Shown: piece by piece, positions 42,863 through 56,300 of the stretch | Position numbering within the stretch: the first letter of the stretch is position 1 | Layout: each line of letters begins with the position of its first letter | Assembly: GCF_963678635.1 (NCBI RefSeq) | Contig: NC_087071.1 | Location: 5,719,624 to 5,783,623 of the forward strand | DNA: 64,000 bases | Reading direction: 5' to 3' | Source of the DNA: Symsagittifera roscoffensis | Lineage: Eukaryota; Xenacoelomorpha; Acoela; Convolutidae | Notes under the pieces: model-generated | The model's database searches: none | What the model was told of the DNA's origin: nothing | The model's input: the letters and a program-made list of their open reading frames with translations, nothing else | Translations under genes and position numbers: made by a program

Positions 42863-45800
42863 CTGGAACAACAAAGTGATCTCTTCAACTTTTCCATTTT
42901 TTTGCAAAGGGCGAGATTCGTTAAATGATACGAAACTTTAATAGGTGTAACCGTTAAATTAGTTAATGAGAATAAAAATTAAAAAGATCCAAGAAGAAAG
43001 ATCTCTTTAGGATTTCAGAGAGATTGTTTATTAGAACATTATATTCTTTACTAAAGGCAGAAAGTTTTGAAGGTAAGCCGTAGTTAGAATTCAAACCAGC
43101 GTACTCTATACTCATTATCAAGTTCGTTTTTCTGTCGACTTTAGGCTTGATGAAAAATGCGACACTCAATGCGAAAATGAAAAACTAAATTTATTTGTGT
43201 CACAGAGGCAAGTTTCATAATCAAGTTAAATCAGCAACACCCGTGTCAAAATTGGTCCTCCTTTTAGCTTCCATTTTTCATGAGCACAATTATCAGACAA
43301 ACGAGCTCAATGAATATAACTTGTAGCATAAGAAGATGAATATGTCAATGTCTGTTCTCATTTTGTCACAATGGGGTTTTATGAACCGAGTTTTTCAAAA
43401 AGATGCTGAATGAGCCCAATAAAAAGCAAAAAGAGCCAAATCAACCCAACTGTTTTGGCAAATTGGGTACATTTAGTTTTCAACCCTTACTTTCTTCAAA
43501 CCAAAATAAACAGTGACTCAGAGGAATGGTACAACAGAGGAACCAAAGCAGGTCTCATGTACTCTATTAAACGGTTCAAGTCTTTCGAGGGTACAGACTT
43601 TGGTACAGGTAAAAGATCTGGTTCTGTTTTAGTTATCCTTCATAAGATTATGACTGAATACTTGAACTTGGCCTTGAGGTTATGGGTAACGAATGTGTTC
43701 TTGATGGTTGGTTTGTTCACCATGCTCATTTTCCTTAAAATATGACAACTTGAAAAATGTTCAAAACCGAATTTCGAATGCTGTAAGATGAGTGGAAAAA
43801 GCCAAGAGGCTATTTTTTCTTAAACCTTGGGCTCCTCATTGATCACAGTTGAGATTATTTTCTCCGTGATAGCCAGGGTAACAATCGTAAATTGAAAAAT
43901 TGGACTAACTGGCAATTTTTTTGGAAAAGTTTATGCAAAAGTTTGGAACCGGGCTTTTTCAGTTTACCGATTTTGAAAGTCTGATTTAAATGGAAAAGTT
44001 CTCTGCTCAAAAAGTCCTGTTGAACTTAAAACCAAGAAAATGACGAGGAGCTCGCACATAACGGAGTTGCCTTTTTTATTTAGCGGATCTCGATCAATGC
44101 CCCGCGCCATCACTTTAGGGTTGTCAGCAATAATTACAATTGTATTTCATTGACTGAAATGTTGACAATAGAATCGATTATCGAGGCCAGTTTAGACCAA
44201 TTATTGACTTCTACTTTTTTTTCAATTTAACATCTCCAACAGACAGTTGGAAAAGAAACATGAAGCCGATGGAAATAGAAAAAAAAACACTGACTTGATT
44301 TCAACTCTCCAACTTTTAGAAAAATTAAATAAAACCCAATCTGAGAAAATTGAGTTGATGGGTAGTTTATTAATCCACTGGAAAGTCTGTTAACTAAATT
44401 CAACTTTCGAAACTAGAAGTCGATCGCGTTTTTCGTGATTTTTGCACTTTTGGTGTGCGATAGTAGAGTTTACATTTCTTTTGAAAATGAAAACAATCTG
44501 AAATTAAAAAGGAAGATAAAATTCAAACCGCTAATAATCAAATTTGAGGAAATAAAAAATTTAAGACTTTTTCTGAATAAAAAAAGAGGTCGCCAAGACA
44601 TTAATGAGAGTACTCACAAGGCTAACGACTCTTAATAAATCTGCATTGTAACCCATTGTAGTTTATTTTACATCAAAAATGTTTTCAATAATATCAATTA
44701 GTTCTTTTGCCTAGTCGTACTTACACTTTTGGGTAATAAGAATCCGCAGCAAATCATGAATGTTCCGAATAGCCCAGAAGCGATAGCAGTTGCAGTCACG
44801 TGATCATCTGTGAATGTACTACTCGTGTACATCAAACTCTCTGAGATTAGCAACACCAGAAATGTAGTGACGAAAAAAACTCCGAAACCTCATATCGAAA
44901 AGTAAAGGCTCTTTTTCTTTAGTATCACAGGTGACTAAATTTTCAAAATAACTTTATATTTCTAATGCGTTATTTACTGTTTCCACAATCAGTGAAAAAA
45001 GAAAACAATCAACTTTTTTAAAGAATTTAATTATCTTTCATGAAAATTATGATTAAGTTTAAGCAACAAATTTAGGTGCTTAAATGTTTTATAATCAATT
45101 ATAAAGATAAATTTTTTTCGCGAAATTTTAATAAATTTAAGTCATTTGAAATTGATTATAATATTTCCGAAAACATCTTATTATCTCTTATAATCTCGTA
45201 TTATCTTTTACAACCACTTATAATTAATGATAACTTATTATAAACGATTATAATCCCATTTTCTGTCAAAAATCTCCAAAAATTAGATGTCTTGTTACAC
45301 TTTGGTTTATCTGAAAACAAAGTTTTACCACGAAACAAAAGTTTCGTAGAATCATAGAGATCTCTTCATATTAGTTGAAAGAAGCCCGCGGTAGCTGAAA
45401 ATTAACTATTCAATATAAATTGTAAAATTAAAGCAGTGTGCTGATATTTTTGTGGTTAAAAACTTAAAAATCGCTTCATCAAACTACTAGAATCAAGAAA
45501 AAATGAGAAAAAAAACGGTATAAATTTCAATTGATTTTAAAACTGTTTTAACAATTTGCCGTTTTTCACATAATCCAATGTTTACGAAAAGCATAAAAAA
45601 TAAGCAATTCAGGTGTAAGGTCGAAGACAAAAGGGGCAAGAAGAAGAAGTATAAACAATTATAATCGTTTATAATGAATTTTTTCTGCAAAATAAACAAA
45701 TAAGAAACTCGGATAAAAATAATCAAAAATAAACGATTTTAATGTGTTATCATTGATTATGCTTGATTTCAAAAGGAGCGAATATAATCAATTATTAATT

Positions 45801-48800
45801 GATTAAAGTCAATTTTTTCTCGAATTTTGTAGGACTGGTACTAAAACTATAAAATAATCGATTACTTACGCTTGAAACTGGATGCAAGTAGTATATATTA
45901 CTTTATTATTTTTCTATTGATTTAATATTAAAGATAATCCCATTAGCGCTAATGATGCATTATGACGTTATCAGTATTGCTTCATGATCTTTTTTTAGCT
46001 CGACCAAGTTGAATTTTCAAGGTCTACAAAAAAAACAGTTTATTTTATTTTCCGAAATTTTTAGCGCAGCGGGAGAAAAATTGATTGTGCCGATAATCAA
46101 AATAACGAATTAAATCAATTGTGGGCCGTATAACAGAACAAAAGCCATCTGACAATTGGAATAAAAAGTAGTGAACGCAAGTAAATAGAAAGAAAACAAT
46201 GATTTGTTGAAAAAAAAATCTATTTTCGAATTTCAAAGAAAAAAACAGATGCTATCAACCCAAATTGAGAAAACTGTATCAATAGCTAAAGTTTTTACTC
46301 TGCTGGAAATCTAAAAACAAACCTCCACTTTCGAAACTAGAAATCGTTCACGTTTTTTTTGGCGCTATTTCCACGTTCGTATTCGGAGAGTTCAGCAGAT
46401 GCATCTCAACAGAACTCAAAAAATGTTTTTATACCTAAGTGCTTTCATGAATGCATCAATATGTATGAATGCACATATGTTGTCACTAGAGCGTTTTAGG
46501 ACTTTTTTTCTGAAAAAAAAACACCAAATTCTGTATAAGATTGTCACTACGATCATTACTCTTTAAAACCTCATTTATGGAACATTGGGTCCAAAATTAC
46601 TTCCGTTAATTATTTTAAATTAGCTGATCAGAAATAATCTCGTTTAAGTGTATCAAATGGGTAACCCTTAGAGAGCGTCCAATGCCTGAAATGCGGCAGA
46701 TATCCTTCAAATCAGATTATAAAACCGTATTTTTTATGTTTCGGCATACAAAAACGGCTGAAAAGAAAAAACTTATTTATTTTTTCATTTAAAAAGAGCC
46801 CGTACCTTTAATGTCGGTCATGAAAACTATCATAATTGAGGTGACGGTAGTAATAATCAGTACTGCTGGCAGCATACCTAGAATGTTATAAGGCAGTAAA
46901 ACAACTAGTTGATCGTTATTATCACTGGAGGGTAATGATTAGGTAATATTTTCAAAAATAAAGATCCGTTCAATTCAAACTTATATGAAAACTTTCATAA
47001 TAAGTTCATTTTACGTGTCATTGAAAATCAGCTTTTTATTTGTGAAAATGGTAATCAAAGCAACTGTCTTTGCCACTCTAGACTTTTTAAAGCCACAGTA
47101 AAACCCAACTCTGGTGTATTTAGAGCAGTTCAATTATAACTACGCTGCCAAATTTGGAAATTATGAAATCTATGAAACTAAGTTTTTTTATATAACCGAT
47201 GAGTTCTTCCACTTATAAAAACTCTTCTGAAGAGTTCGAAGAGAGTTTTTAATGTTATAGCAGTGATTTTCCATTGAAACGACTTTCCGTTGAAAGAAAA
47301 ATCCAATAGTTTGCTCATACAAAGATCCAAATTCCATAAAGCTAATATGATAAAGATAGATGAGACTTCAACCGGTCTATATTCAACCGATGAGACTTTA
47401 ACCGCCATAATGATTGAAATGAAGTACGTTTAGAACTTAATTTAATCTAATTTAAAAGTAAACAAACTAACCAATGAAAGTTGCAACAACATAGGGTCCA
47501 GTATCAATCACTCCATTTGCTCTTTCCTTGAACAAAATCTCATTTAATTGGGAACCTAGTTTACTTTTATAAAACTTTTCAAATCTTGTATTTTTTTGAG
47601 TTAGTTTTTACTGTTTTCCTATCGCATCGTCGAAATCTTTGCTTAAACGATATAACATTGTTTCTAAATTTCTGTTTTGTTCGCTTTGTTGCAAATTTTA
47701 TTGCAATTTTCAGATTTTATACCAAATTGAGAGTCGGATAGCAACTAAAAAAATGTTTTGAAAAAAAACTACGACATATCTAAAGTAATTTATCCACGAT
47801 AAAAATTATCTTGGCCAATTAAAAATCTGACCGTTAAAAATCTGAATTAAAAAGCTTCTTCTTCTTCTTAGTTTGTTTTCTTAGGTTTTCTCATGAAAAA
47901 TTTCACCCCATTGAAGTTTTCATTCTTTTATTTGCATCAATGTCCCTTCCAACAAACCCGCAGGTACCCGTGTTGACTAAATTAAACAAATGTCAATTTT
48001 GCGAAAATATTGGTTTTAGAAGCCCGATATAAGCCCATACACCAAAAATTACATGGCACATGCAAAATCTCAGTTGTTTTTTTTAAATAGAACGTTATTT
48101 AGCAGCAATAACAGTTATTTAGGAGCAGTTTTTTTCCAAAGTTTCCAGCTTTCCCGTTGATGAAAAAAGTTCACTTTTGAGTTTCGCTTTATTTCTTTTT
48201 GTTTTGCCTCAAATTACACAAACAAGTAAGGGTGTTCTCAAATGAGAAAACTAATGACTTATTGTCTTCAATACGGCAAATAAACTACATTTTGAGACTA
48301 CGTTTAAGTTCATTATTAAAAATTGCATTTAAATTATGTTTTTTATATATAGATAAAAAATTTAGAAATTTTCTGACGAAAAATAGCAATGAACTTATTC
48401 AAAAGCATTTAAAGACGTGAAAATATAAACTTAAAACAGAAACTTGCTAATCATACAAGTTTATTGATTTTAATTTGTTCGTTGGTCATTTTTCTATGAG
48501 GTCTTTCCATGAACGGGTATCAGTAGCGGTCTTTTTGTATACAAATCAACCCGGGTCTACAAAAACACTGTCTTACAGCAAAACTGTACCTTGAGAAAAA
48601 CTGGCCGTAAATTGATGAGGATGGGAATACAGGAGGTGGAAAGAATGACGACGTAGGATAGGACGAAAAAGAGCAGCAGTACTTTGTCCTGTTCGTCTAT
48701 TGTGTCGTTCGTCCGCAGGAACATGGTCCCTAAAATTGATTTTTAATTTATTGAGATTCACAATTTATTTCTGTAATTTAGTATATCATCAAGATCACCA

Positions 48801-50353
48801 CACCAGTTTTCAGGCCAGTCCTCCCATTTTTTTTAAAAAATGGTCTGTGGTATCGGAAGACAAGCCTTCAATGTATATAATGTTGCAAGTGGATTCTAGG
48901 TTGCTAAGTTTTTGCTGAATTTTTGAGCAAGGTTTTTACATTTGGATTCACGTTCAAGTACACTTTAAAAATGTTTTTTAAAATACATTTTGTCGAAATA
49001 TAATTTTTATACAAAAAAAACAGGTAGATAATTATTTTTTTTTGCGTAAAATCATACTCATTTTAGTTTCTACTTTTCTATGACAAGATAGTCCTGGGAT
49101 TTAAATATTATTATTAAAATTGAACTGAATTTAGAGACAGTATAAAGATCACATATGTGTACTTAAATACTGCATCAAGGTTACTGTACGGGTAGTACAG
49201 CCCAACTAGCAGTAACCTAAGGGAAACCTAGTTAAATGAGTGGAAGGAAAACCGAGTTAAAATATGAGGGTACGCGAAAAATACATGTCAACAAGTTATC
49301 GATTGTCATTTAAGTACGCTTTTTTTAATTTCACGTGAAAGTTTTTCTTCTGTTTGTCAGTAAACTCGTTAAGGTTAAGAGGCAATAGGTTATTTGACAT
49401 TAGAAAATTATAGCATTTCACAATTTTGTACGAAACCGAGTTTTGTGCTAACTTTGATTTTCTCAAAAGTAAGGGTATACAACCTAAACTATTCGACCGG
49501 GTACTACGACGCGTTTTTACATAATCAAGATTCAAAAATTTTAAAGGCGATTTTCCAAGGAACTGAAAACAATTGGCTGATAAAAATTCCATGTACACTC
49601 TAAAGTTGGAATTTTGAAAAATACTCCGACACATGATCATACTTTCGAAGGAAGAAAATGATTCTTATGATTTTTTTTCTGTGCCAAGATCGCTTATCGT
49701 GTGACATAAAACCTTGTTTCTTGTATTTTAAGACAAAAACATCTAGAGCTAACTTGAAAAAAGTCAATAAAACTTATATCGAAAAGTTGCTAATCATACA
49801 TTATTTATGTATGAGAAAGTCTATATCACAAAATGACATAATTTTTTGCACTCTGGTGTTGTATGAAACTGGATGAAAAGATGCTTTTATTATTAAAAAA
49901 TGTATGCTTATATATTTGGTGGTATTTTTTTTGCTATATCAAAATATTGCTGAACTTAAAAAGAGCGTTCAAGTCAAAAAGGAGCGAGCTATTCAAAATA
50001 ATGGGCGATATCATTTGGAAAAGCATTATAAATAGATATAAGCTTCTGGCGTCCAGAACAGCAAGAAAATTGTTGATGATCATCTTTGTTTCAGATTCTA
50101 CGCAGAGCCTGCTCCACCTTTGTGGCGGAAAAATTAAAAATCAAGAAATACACAGTTTGGCCTGAATGAAAAAACTGAATCACACAGAGAAAAGGAATCC
50201 GTCAGAAACTTCTTTTTCGCCATCCCCCCCATCCTAAGTTATTCACCAAGGTTATGTTAAAAAATTCTGTAATCAAGTACTAGAGCTTTCTCATTTTGAT
50301 GCATTCTCATTGGTCGCAGTTTCGACAACTGATTATGTTTAACAATTTTCTCA

Positions 50354-50384
<31 letters not shown>

Positions 50385-53300
50385 AAATAGACGAATTGTT
50401 TTCTTGAAAAAATCTCAACTTTTGCATTTCAAAGTAAAAATTAGATGCCCTTTCAGTTCTTAGAAGTTCTAGAACAGTTAGTGTTTGGCTCTTTTTGATA
50501 ATATTGACTCAACTTGAGAAAACTAGATCCTTAGATTAATGTTATTATTCCGCTGGAATTCTGGGATTTGAATTCAACTTTCAAAACTAGAAATCATTCA
50601 CGTTTTTTCGCGGCATTTCCATTTTTATATTTGGAGAAAGCTAATTACGTAACTTTCAGCAATGCACTTCAATTGAACTCAAAAATATGTATGGATGCAC
50701 ATCTGTTGTTGTTCGAGCATTCTAATTTTTTTGCTGAGAACAAAAACGACAAAAAAACACCAAGACCTATATAAGAGTCTTCACTACGTTCTTTACTATT
50801 AATAAAAACCCCAGTTTTTTTTACCTGCGTTTCTGATAAATATCTGACCTTCATTTCTGATAGATGCGAATTATAGAGTTCGATTTTTTTAGAGCCGTAG
50901 TTAGTTCCTATCAGAAAATTTCCCAGTTATTGGATAATTATGTTTGGTTTAGTTTCAAAAGGCTAACCCACGATGACATTGAGCAGAACATAGTCCAGCA
51001 GCCGGTACCAGAACATTCCGGGGTGGAGAAAAGCGTTCTTAAGTGTTCTAGCGGTGAGCAGGGCGAACTAAAAAAGCAAAAATTTGCTGTAAACAAAATA
51101 CGAACTTTTTTTTGGGACTTAAGGAAGCTCTGCCTATATTTGTTGCGTTTGGTGTTTAGTATTGCAGTGAAAACTTTCGATTCTGTGTTGTTCGAAAACA
51201 AAAAGAGAAAAGACTTCTACGAAATGTGGTTTCTAATTGAAGTTTTTTGAACATTTGTTTATGCTGTATGATAGGCCATTTAAGCAAAATTTCACAATAA
51301 AAATTTTTCAAAAACCGTTTAAATTAATTTTTCCGGAAGCAATTAATATTAAAAAGTACTGGACTTAACGCTGGTAATAGCGGGCAGGGGCGGATCTAGG
51401 ATTTTCTCGAGGGGGGGCGGATTTTCAAAAAATTGATTTTTCGAGCTCTCCCAAGGCACTGTTTTGCCCCTACTTTGGCTAAATTTTGCAAATTTTTGAA
51501 AAAACAGTCAGAAAAGCCGTTTTCGGGCAATTTTTGAAAAATTTTGACAAAAAAATCGCGTTTTTTTGGCGCGCGCTCCCCCTCAAAGTTAGTATATATT
51601 GGCGCCAAAGGCGCCTTTAGAAAAATTTTAGGGTCGCTCGGCCAAAAATGGATTTCTGAAAAAGTATCAAAGGGGGGACCCTTTGGGTCGGCAGGGGGTC
51701 GAATCCCTGAGGGCGGGGGGGGGGGGGGGGGGGGGGGGTGTCCGCCAGTCCAACCCCCCCCCTAAATCCGCCCCTGATAGCGGGTAATGCTATGGGTCTG
51801 TCACGAGATTTTTCTTAAAAAATTTTATAATCACATTTATGTTGCTACCACTAAAGAATATCCACTTCTACAAAAAACATAATGCCACTACGATTATTTA
51901 TAAACTTTATAAAGTTTATTATTATAAACTTTTGTTAGACTAGGTGTGAGGGTTATTTGGAGAGGGAAATAATTAAGAGATCAATTATGGATTTGAATTT
52001 GTGGAATGAGTCTAATTGGGAACCTGTGTGCAGTAGTTGCACCTGGGCCTGATGAAGCACTCGTCCACTCCCCTTCCCCCTCTCTCGGCCTGTTCTATCC
52101 GGTCCATAATCTCCATCTTCTCCAAGGAACTGTTGTAGTCCTGAGCTATCTTGTTGATATCCGCATGGCCTGAAAAATAAAGAAATTGAGAACCGAATTA
52201 CTCGAGTGGTATAAGAAAATTCAAAATAAAATTCAACAAATTAAGCGAAAAATAAAAAATGAGTGTAATTGGAAAGTGCTATAAACATTTAATCATTTTT
52301 TCCAAAGTTTTTTGATAACTCTTTATTGATGATGCGATTGTCACTTTTAAAATTACCAAGGACTGTTTTGCTTCAGATGAATTTTGTACCAAAAATCACT
52401 TTCTGCTAACTGTTGTAAGAATTTTGTGTTTACAGTATGAGGACTCTTTTCCACTTTCTTCACACACTCCGAAATTAGTTTAGAAAAATTTGTTTTTAAC
52501 GTTACATACTGTAAGGAAATTTTGCATGGTGAACAAACTATTTATTCCGAACAGATTTATTCTTCGTAATATACACGGTATAAGATCACGCATGTATCCA
52601 TGATACAGCATACGACAACAAGTAAGGAAAATTGAAACGTGAGGGTGTTCTGGAAAGGAGCCGAAAAGAGTCATTACGAGGCCAAACTGTGCATTTTACG
52701 AATTATAATCGGATTCCACAACAAGGACGCACTCTTTGTTCTTCTTTTTTTTTCGTTCTTTTCCATTGTTCTTGCAAAATTGAACATGTTTAAAGACTTG
52801 TCTCTGGACTCCAGGAGCATACATACACAAAATTGTGCGCCTATCCAAGTGCCCAGTTTGGCCTCGTAATGTCGGTTGTTTTAATTTTATAAAGATATAG
52901 ACCATGAAAATCCATGATAATTGATTATTATACTTGGAACCTCACTGCGGGTCGTAATTATTCTTCCTTTCTTCTCACCTTCAAAATCGGAGTTGATTAG
53001 ATTCAAAAAATAGTCAGGCGGGTTTGAGAATTTGGGACACTTAGTGCCAGTTGTCTTTTCCATGAACTGCAGCCCAGCCTCACACCCACCACTGTACATG
53101 ACTACTCCATTGGTTAGAAGAGTGACCCCCGTGAACATATTCCACACAGCTGAGGGGGGCTGGTGGACCGACATCAGAATTGTCATGCCTGGAAAAATTG
53201 GAAGGGTGGGGTGAGTTCAATATTTGGTGCAAACGTTACATTCAAATCATTCAACTGCTTAGAAGTGAGATGAAGCACCAGAATTGTCAAGTCTGAAAAA

Positions 53301-56300
53301 GTTTCTCATCATTTAAAAAAAACTAAAATCAGCAGTTCATCAAAAATTAATCAAATTCGTCTGTACAAATTTAACATTCAGAATATTCGAGGTTAAAATA
53401 TTTGTTAGAATAATTGAAAATTACGAAGACCTCAAGAATTAAAAAGTGAACCGAAATCGAAAAAGAATCCTGAATTACTCTCTCTAAACAGCTGGGGAAT
53501 ATGGTCAATTGCAATTACGATGTTACAATTAGCTTTTCAGCTGAAAGAGAGAAAAAAGGTTTAAATCAGGGGCGGATTTATGGGGGGAGGCAGACGCTAT
53601 TTAACCCCCCCCAGGGATTTGATCCCCTTACCAACGAAAAGGTTCCTACTTTGGCATTACTTTATGACACCCTAATTTTTTTTCTATAGGTGCCTTTGAC
53701 GGAGAAACGAGAGAACGAGAGAGCGCGCGCCGAAAAACGCTTTTTTTGCTCAAAATTTGACAACAGTGCCCAAAACTGACTTTTTCACTTACAATGCGCT
53801 TACAATGCACAAAACGCACGCTTAAGAAATGGACGGCAAACATTGATAAAACAAGTTAATGAAACATGGTTTTTCCCAAGTATTTAATTTTATTAGCTAG
53901 CTTCATTCATTGAAATTGCATTCACATCTATTTTTATCAATGGCCGGAGTCTGTAGAATTCCACATTTGTTAAATGGCTAATTTTATTTCAAATGCACAA
54001 TTTAATTCAAAAAATAAATCAAAAGTTTGGAAACATTATTGTAATCATAAAAATCAATCCAAATCCAATAGCAGCAAATGTTTTTTTTGCCAACAATTTT
54101 TTTTTTAAAAAGTCAGTTTTATGTAAATCGTTTCTAGTATCACACGCGCCTGAGAGAGTACTTTGGAAAAAGTAAATTAAAATGAAATTCCTTGAGTATA
54201 TTTGATTACAGATGTAAACTTTAGAGCTTGAAATGTAATTGTATTGTCACAATTGTTACAAGAAATAAAGCTTCGTTGAGTTTAGTTGGATTTGTAGTTG
54301 TTTCGATTCTGTTGCAAAAAAAAGTTTTTTAAACAAAACACATCAAAAAAACTGAGTTCAAATAAATCGAAACTCAAATACAGATTTTTACCCGGAAAAC
54401 TTTTTTTAGAGAAGGTGTCCGGATTTCTTTCACTATACAGCACAAGGTATGGCATTGAATCTAACCGCACTTGTGGATCCTAAATCTCTATCAGTTGTAC
54501 TGGAGAAAAATTGAAACAAGACTGCTCGTATCAGGGTAAAGCCCTGAATGTTGCGACTGCCGTTTAAGGTTTATAGAGCAGTAGTAGCAAAACAAAATTG
54601 TTTTAATCAAACAAAACTGTTTTTTTTTTAACTTGAGATTTTTTGTGAAAAATATCACCGCACACGCCATATAAAAAACAACAGGATAGTTTTAGATCCT
54701 TGTAACCAGTCAATTATGGCAAATAAGCTTCTTTCAACCAATCTGGAGCGGAAAATCTGGAGGAAATTTTGTCTAGCAAAATAGCATTTGAACTGCAAAT
54801 CTAAAAAAGTCAATAAACTCCCGTTTGGACACAATGCATGTTATTTCTACAGCTCACGTCTGCAGATATTTTTTGAAATATACGAAAATTACTGAACGCG
54901 TGCTACAGATAGAGCCTGGTTTCTTGCTGAACAGACTTTCATTAAGGAATAATTGTGCTCGGGTTGGGTTTTTTTCTTCAGACAAGTTTCGAATTTTTAA
55001 CTAGCCTTTTTTGACAATATTTTTTTGTCATTCAAAAGATATTGTTTCCTGAGCTTGAATTTGAAAAGATATTTCACCTCTGATCATTTTTTGTAAAGTA
55101 TGAGGATTTCAAAAATTTGTTTAAAAATGTGGGACAAAAACGCGCGATATATTTCGCGCTATTAACGCGTAAGCTAGATATAATATGTCTCCGAATCGTT
55201 CAAAATTTGTTTAAGATGCCATAGTCGATTTCTTAATAGGAGTAAAGCCTATCACACTGTACTTAATATGTTGGGTGGGGGGGATATTCTCACGAAAAAG
55301 ATAAATTAAAAAAATTTATATAATTTTATTTTATTTCATAAAATATTATTTTATTTCATATTTTATTTCATTTGTCATGTTAATACTGCTCTATAGACCT
55401 TAAACGACAGTCGGAACAATCAGGGCTTCGTTCTGATATGAGCAGTTTTGTTCAATTTTTGTGGGAGAATGACATTTTTTCAGAGTATAGTTGGTGGGAC
55501 TATACAATCGATAGTAGTTCAATATTATAGCCAGTCGAAGATTGGAAAAGAGTAACAAACGCAAGTAAACATAAAAAAACACCAACTTTCCTGAAAAAGT
55601 TTCAACTTCAGAATTTTAAATAAAAAAATAGATGAACTTTAAGTTCTTTAATTTTCTAGATTAACTTGTTTTGGCGCTTTTTTGATAAGCTGGACCCAAT
55701 TTGAGAATACGGGATCAATAAGTAAAGTTTTTATTCCGCTGAAAAATCTTAAAAATAAATGCCACTTTCAAAACTAAAAATTGTTCACGTTTTTTGCGCC
55801 ATTTCTACGTTCGTATTTAGAGAGTGCTATTTACGTCACTCTCAGCAGATGAATTTCAATTGAACTCAAAAAGTTAACTATTCCAACTTGCATCAAAATT
55901 TTATGACTTTTTCTGAAAAAAAGCAAAAAAATCAGTAAGACCTATACAAGAGTCTTCACTACGTTCAATACTCTTATCAGTCCATGAATATTTGAGGATT
56001 TTTTCACATCCTACACGGTTTCTAATTCTACTCACAATTAAATAATTATCGCTTTCTTCTCAATTTTGTCACCCAAGTTGAACACGACCAAATTTACACA
56101 CATCCCCCCTCATTGATAGGCACACCTACCCCCAACTAATCCATCCCCGTCTACTTCACCCACACCCCTTTTACCCTCAACCCCCTTGCTAGTCCCCCGG
56201 TATAAAGGTCTGCAGGGGGATAGGGCTTATATATGTTCGGTTGTGGGGGAGGTTGTGCTCGAAAAGGCATGAGTTTAAGGTATTTTCAATTATTTTTAAT

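Noticed and set aside
48573-48761. Minus-strand 62-codon frame overlapping the second membrane exon
   Set aside because: Wrong frame; the ABCG reading in the neighbouring frame joins both adjacent exons.
50864-51250. Plus-strand 128-codon frame
   Set aside because: It overlaps the antisense of the 50968-51067 ABCG exon and shows no family resemblance.
51544-51765. Frame with poly-Gly tail, and similar frames at 56477-56763
   Set aside because: They are translations of the G runs inside the hAT-like MITEs.
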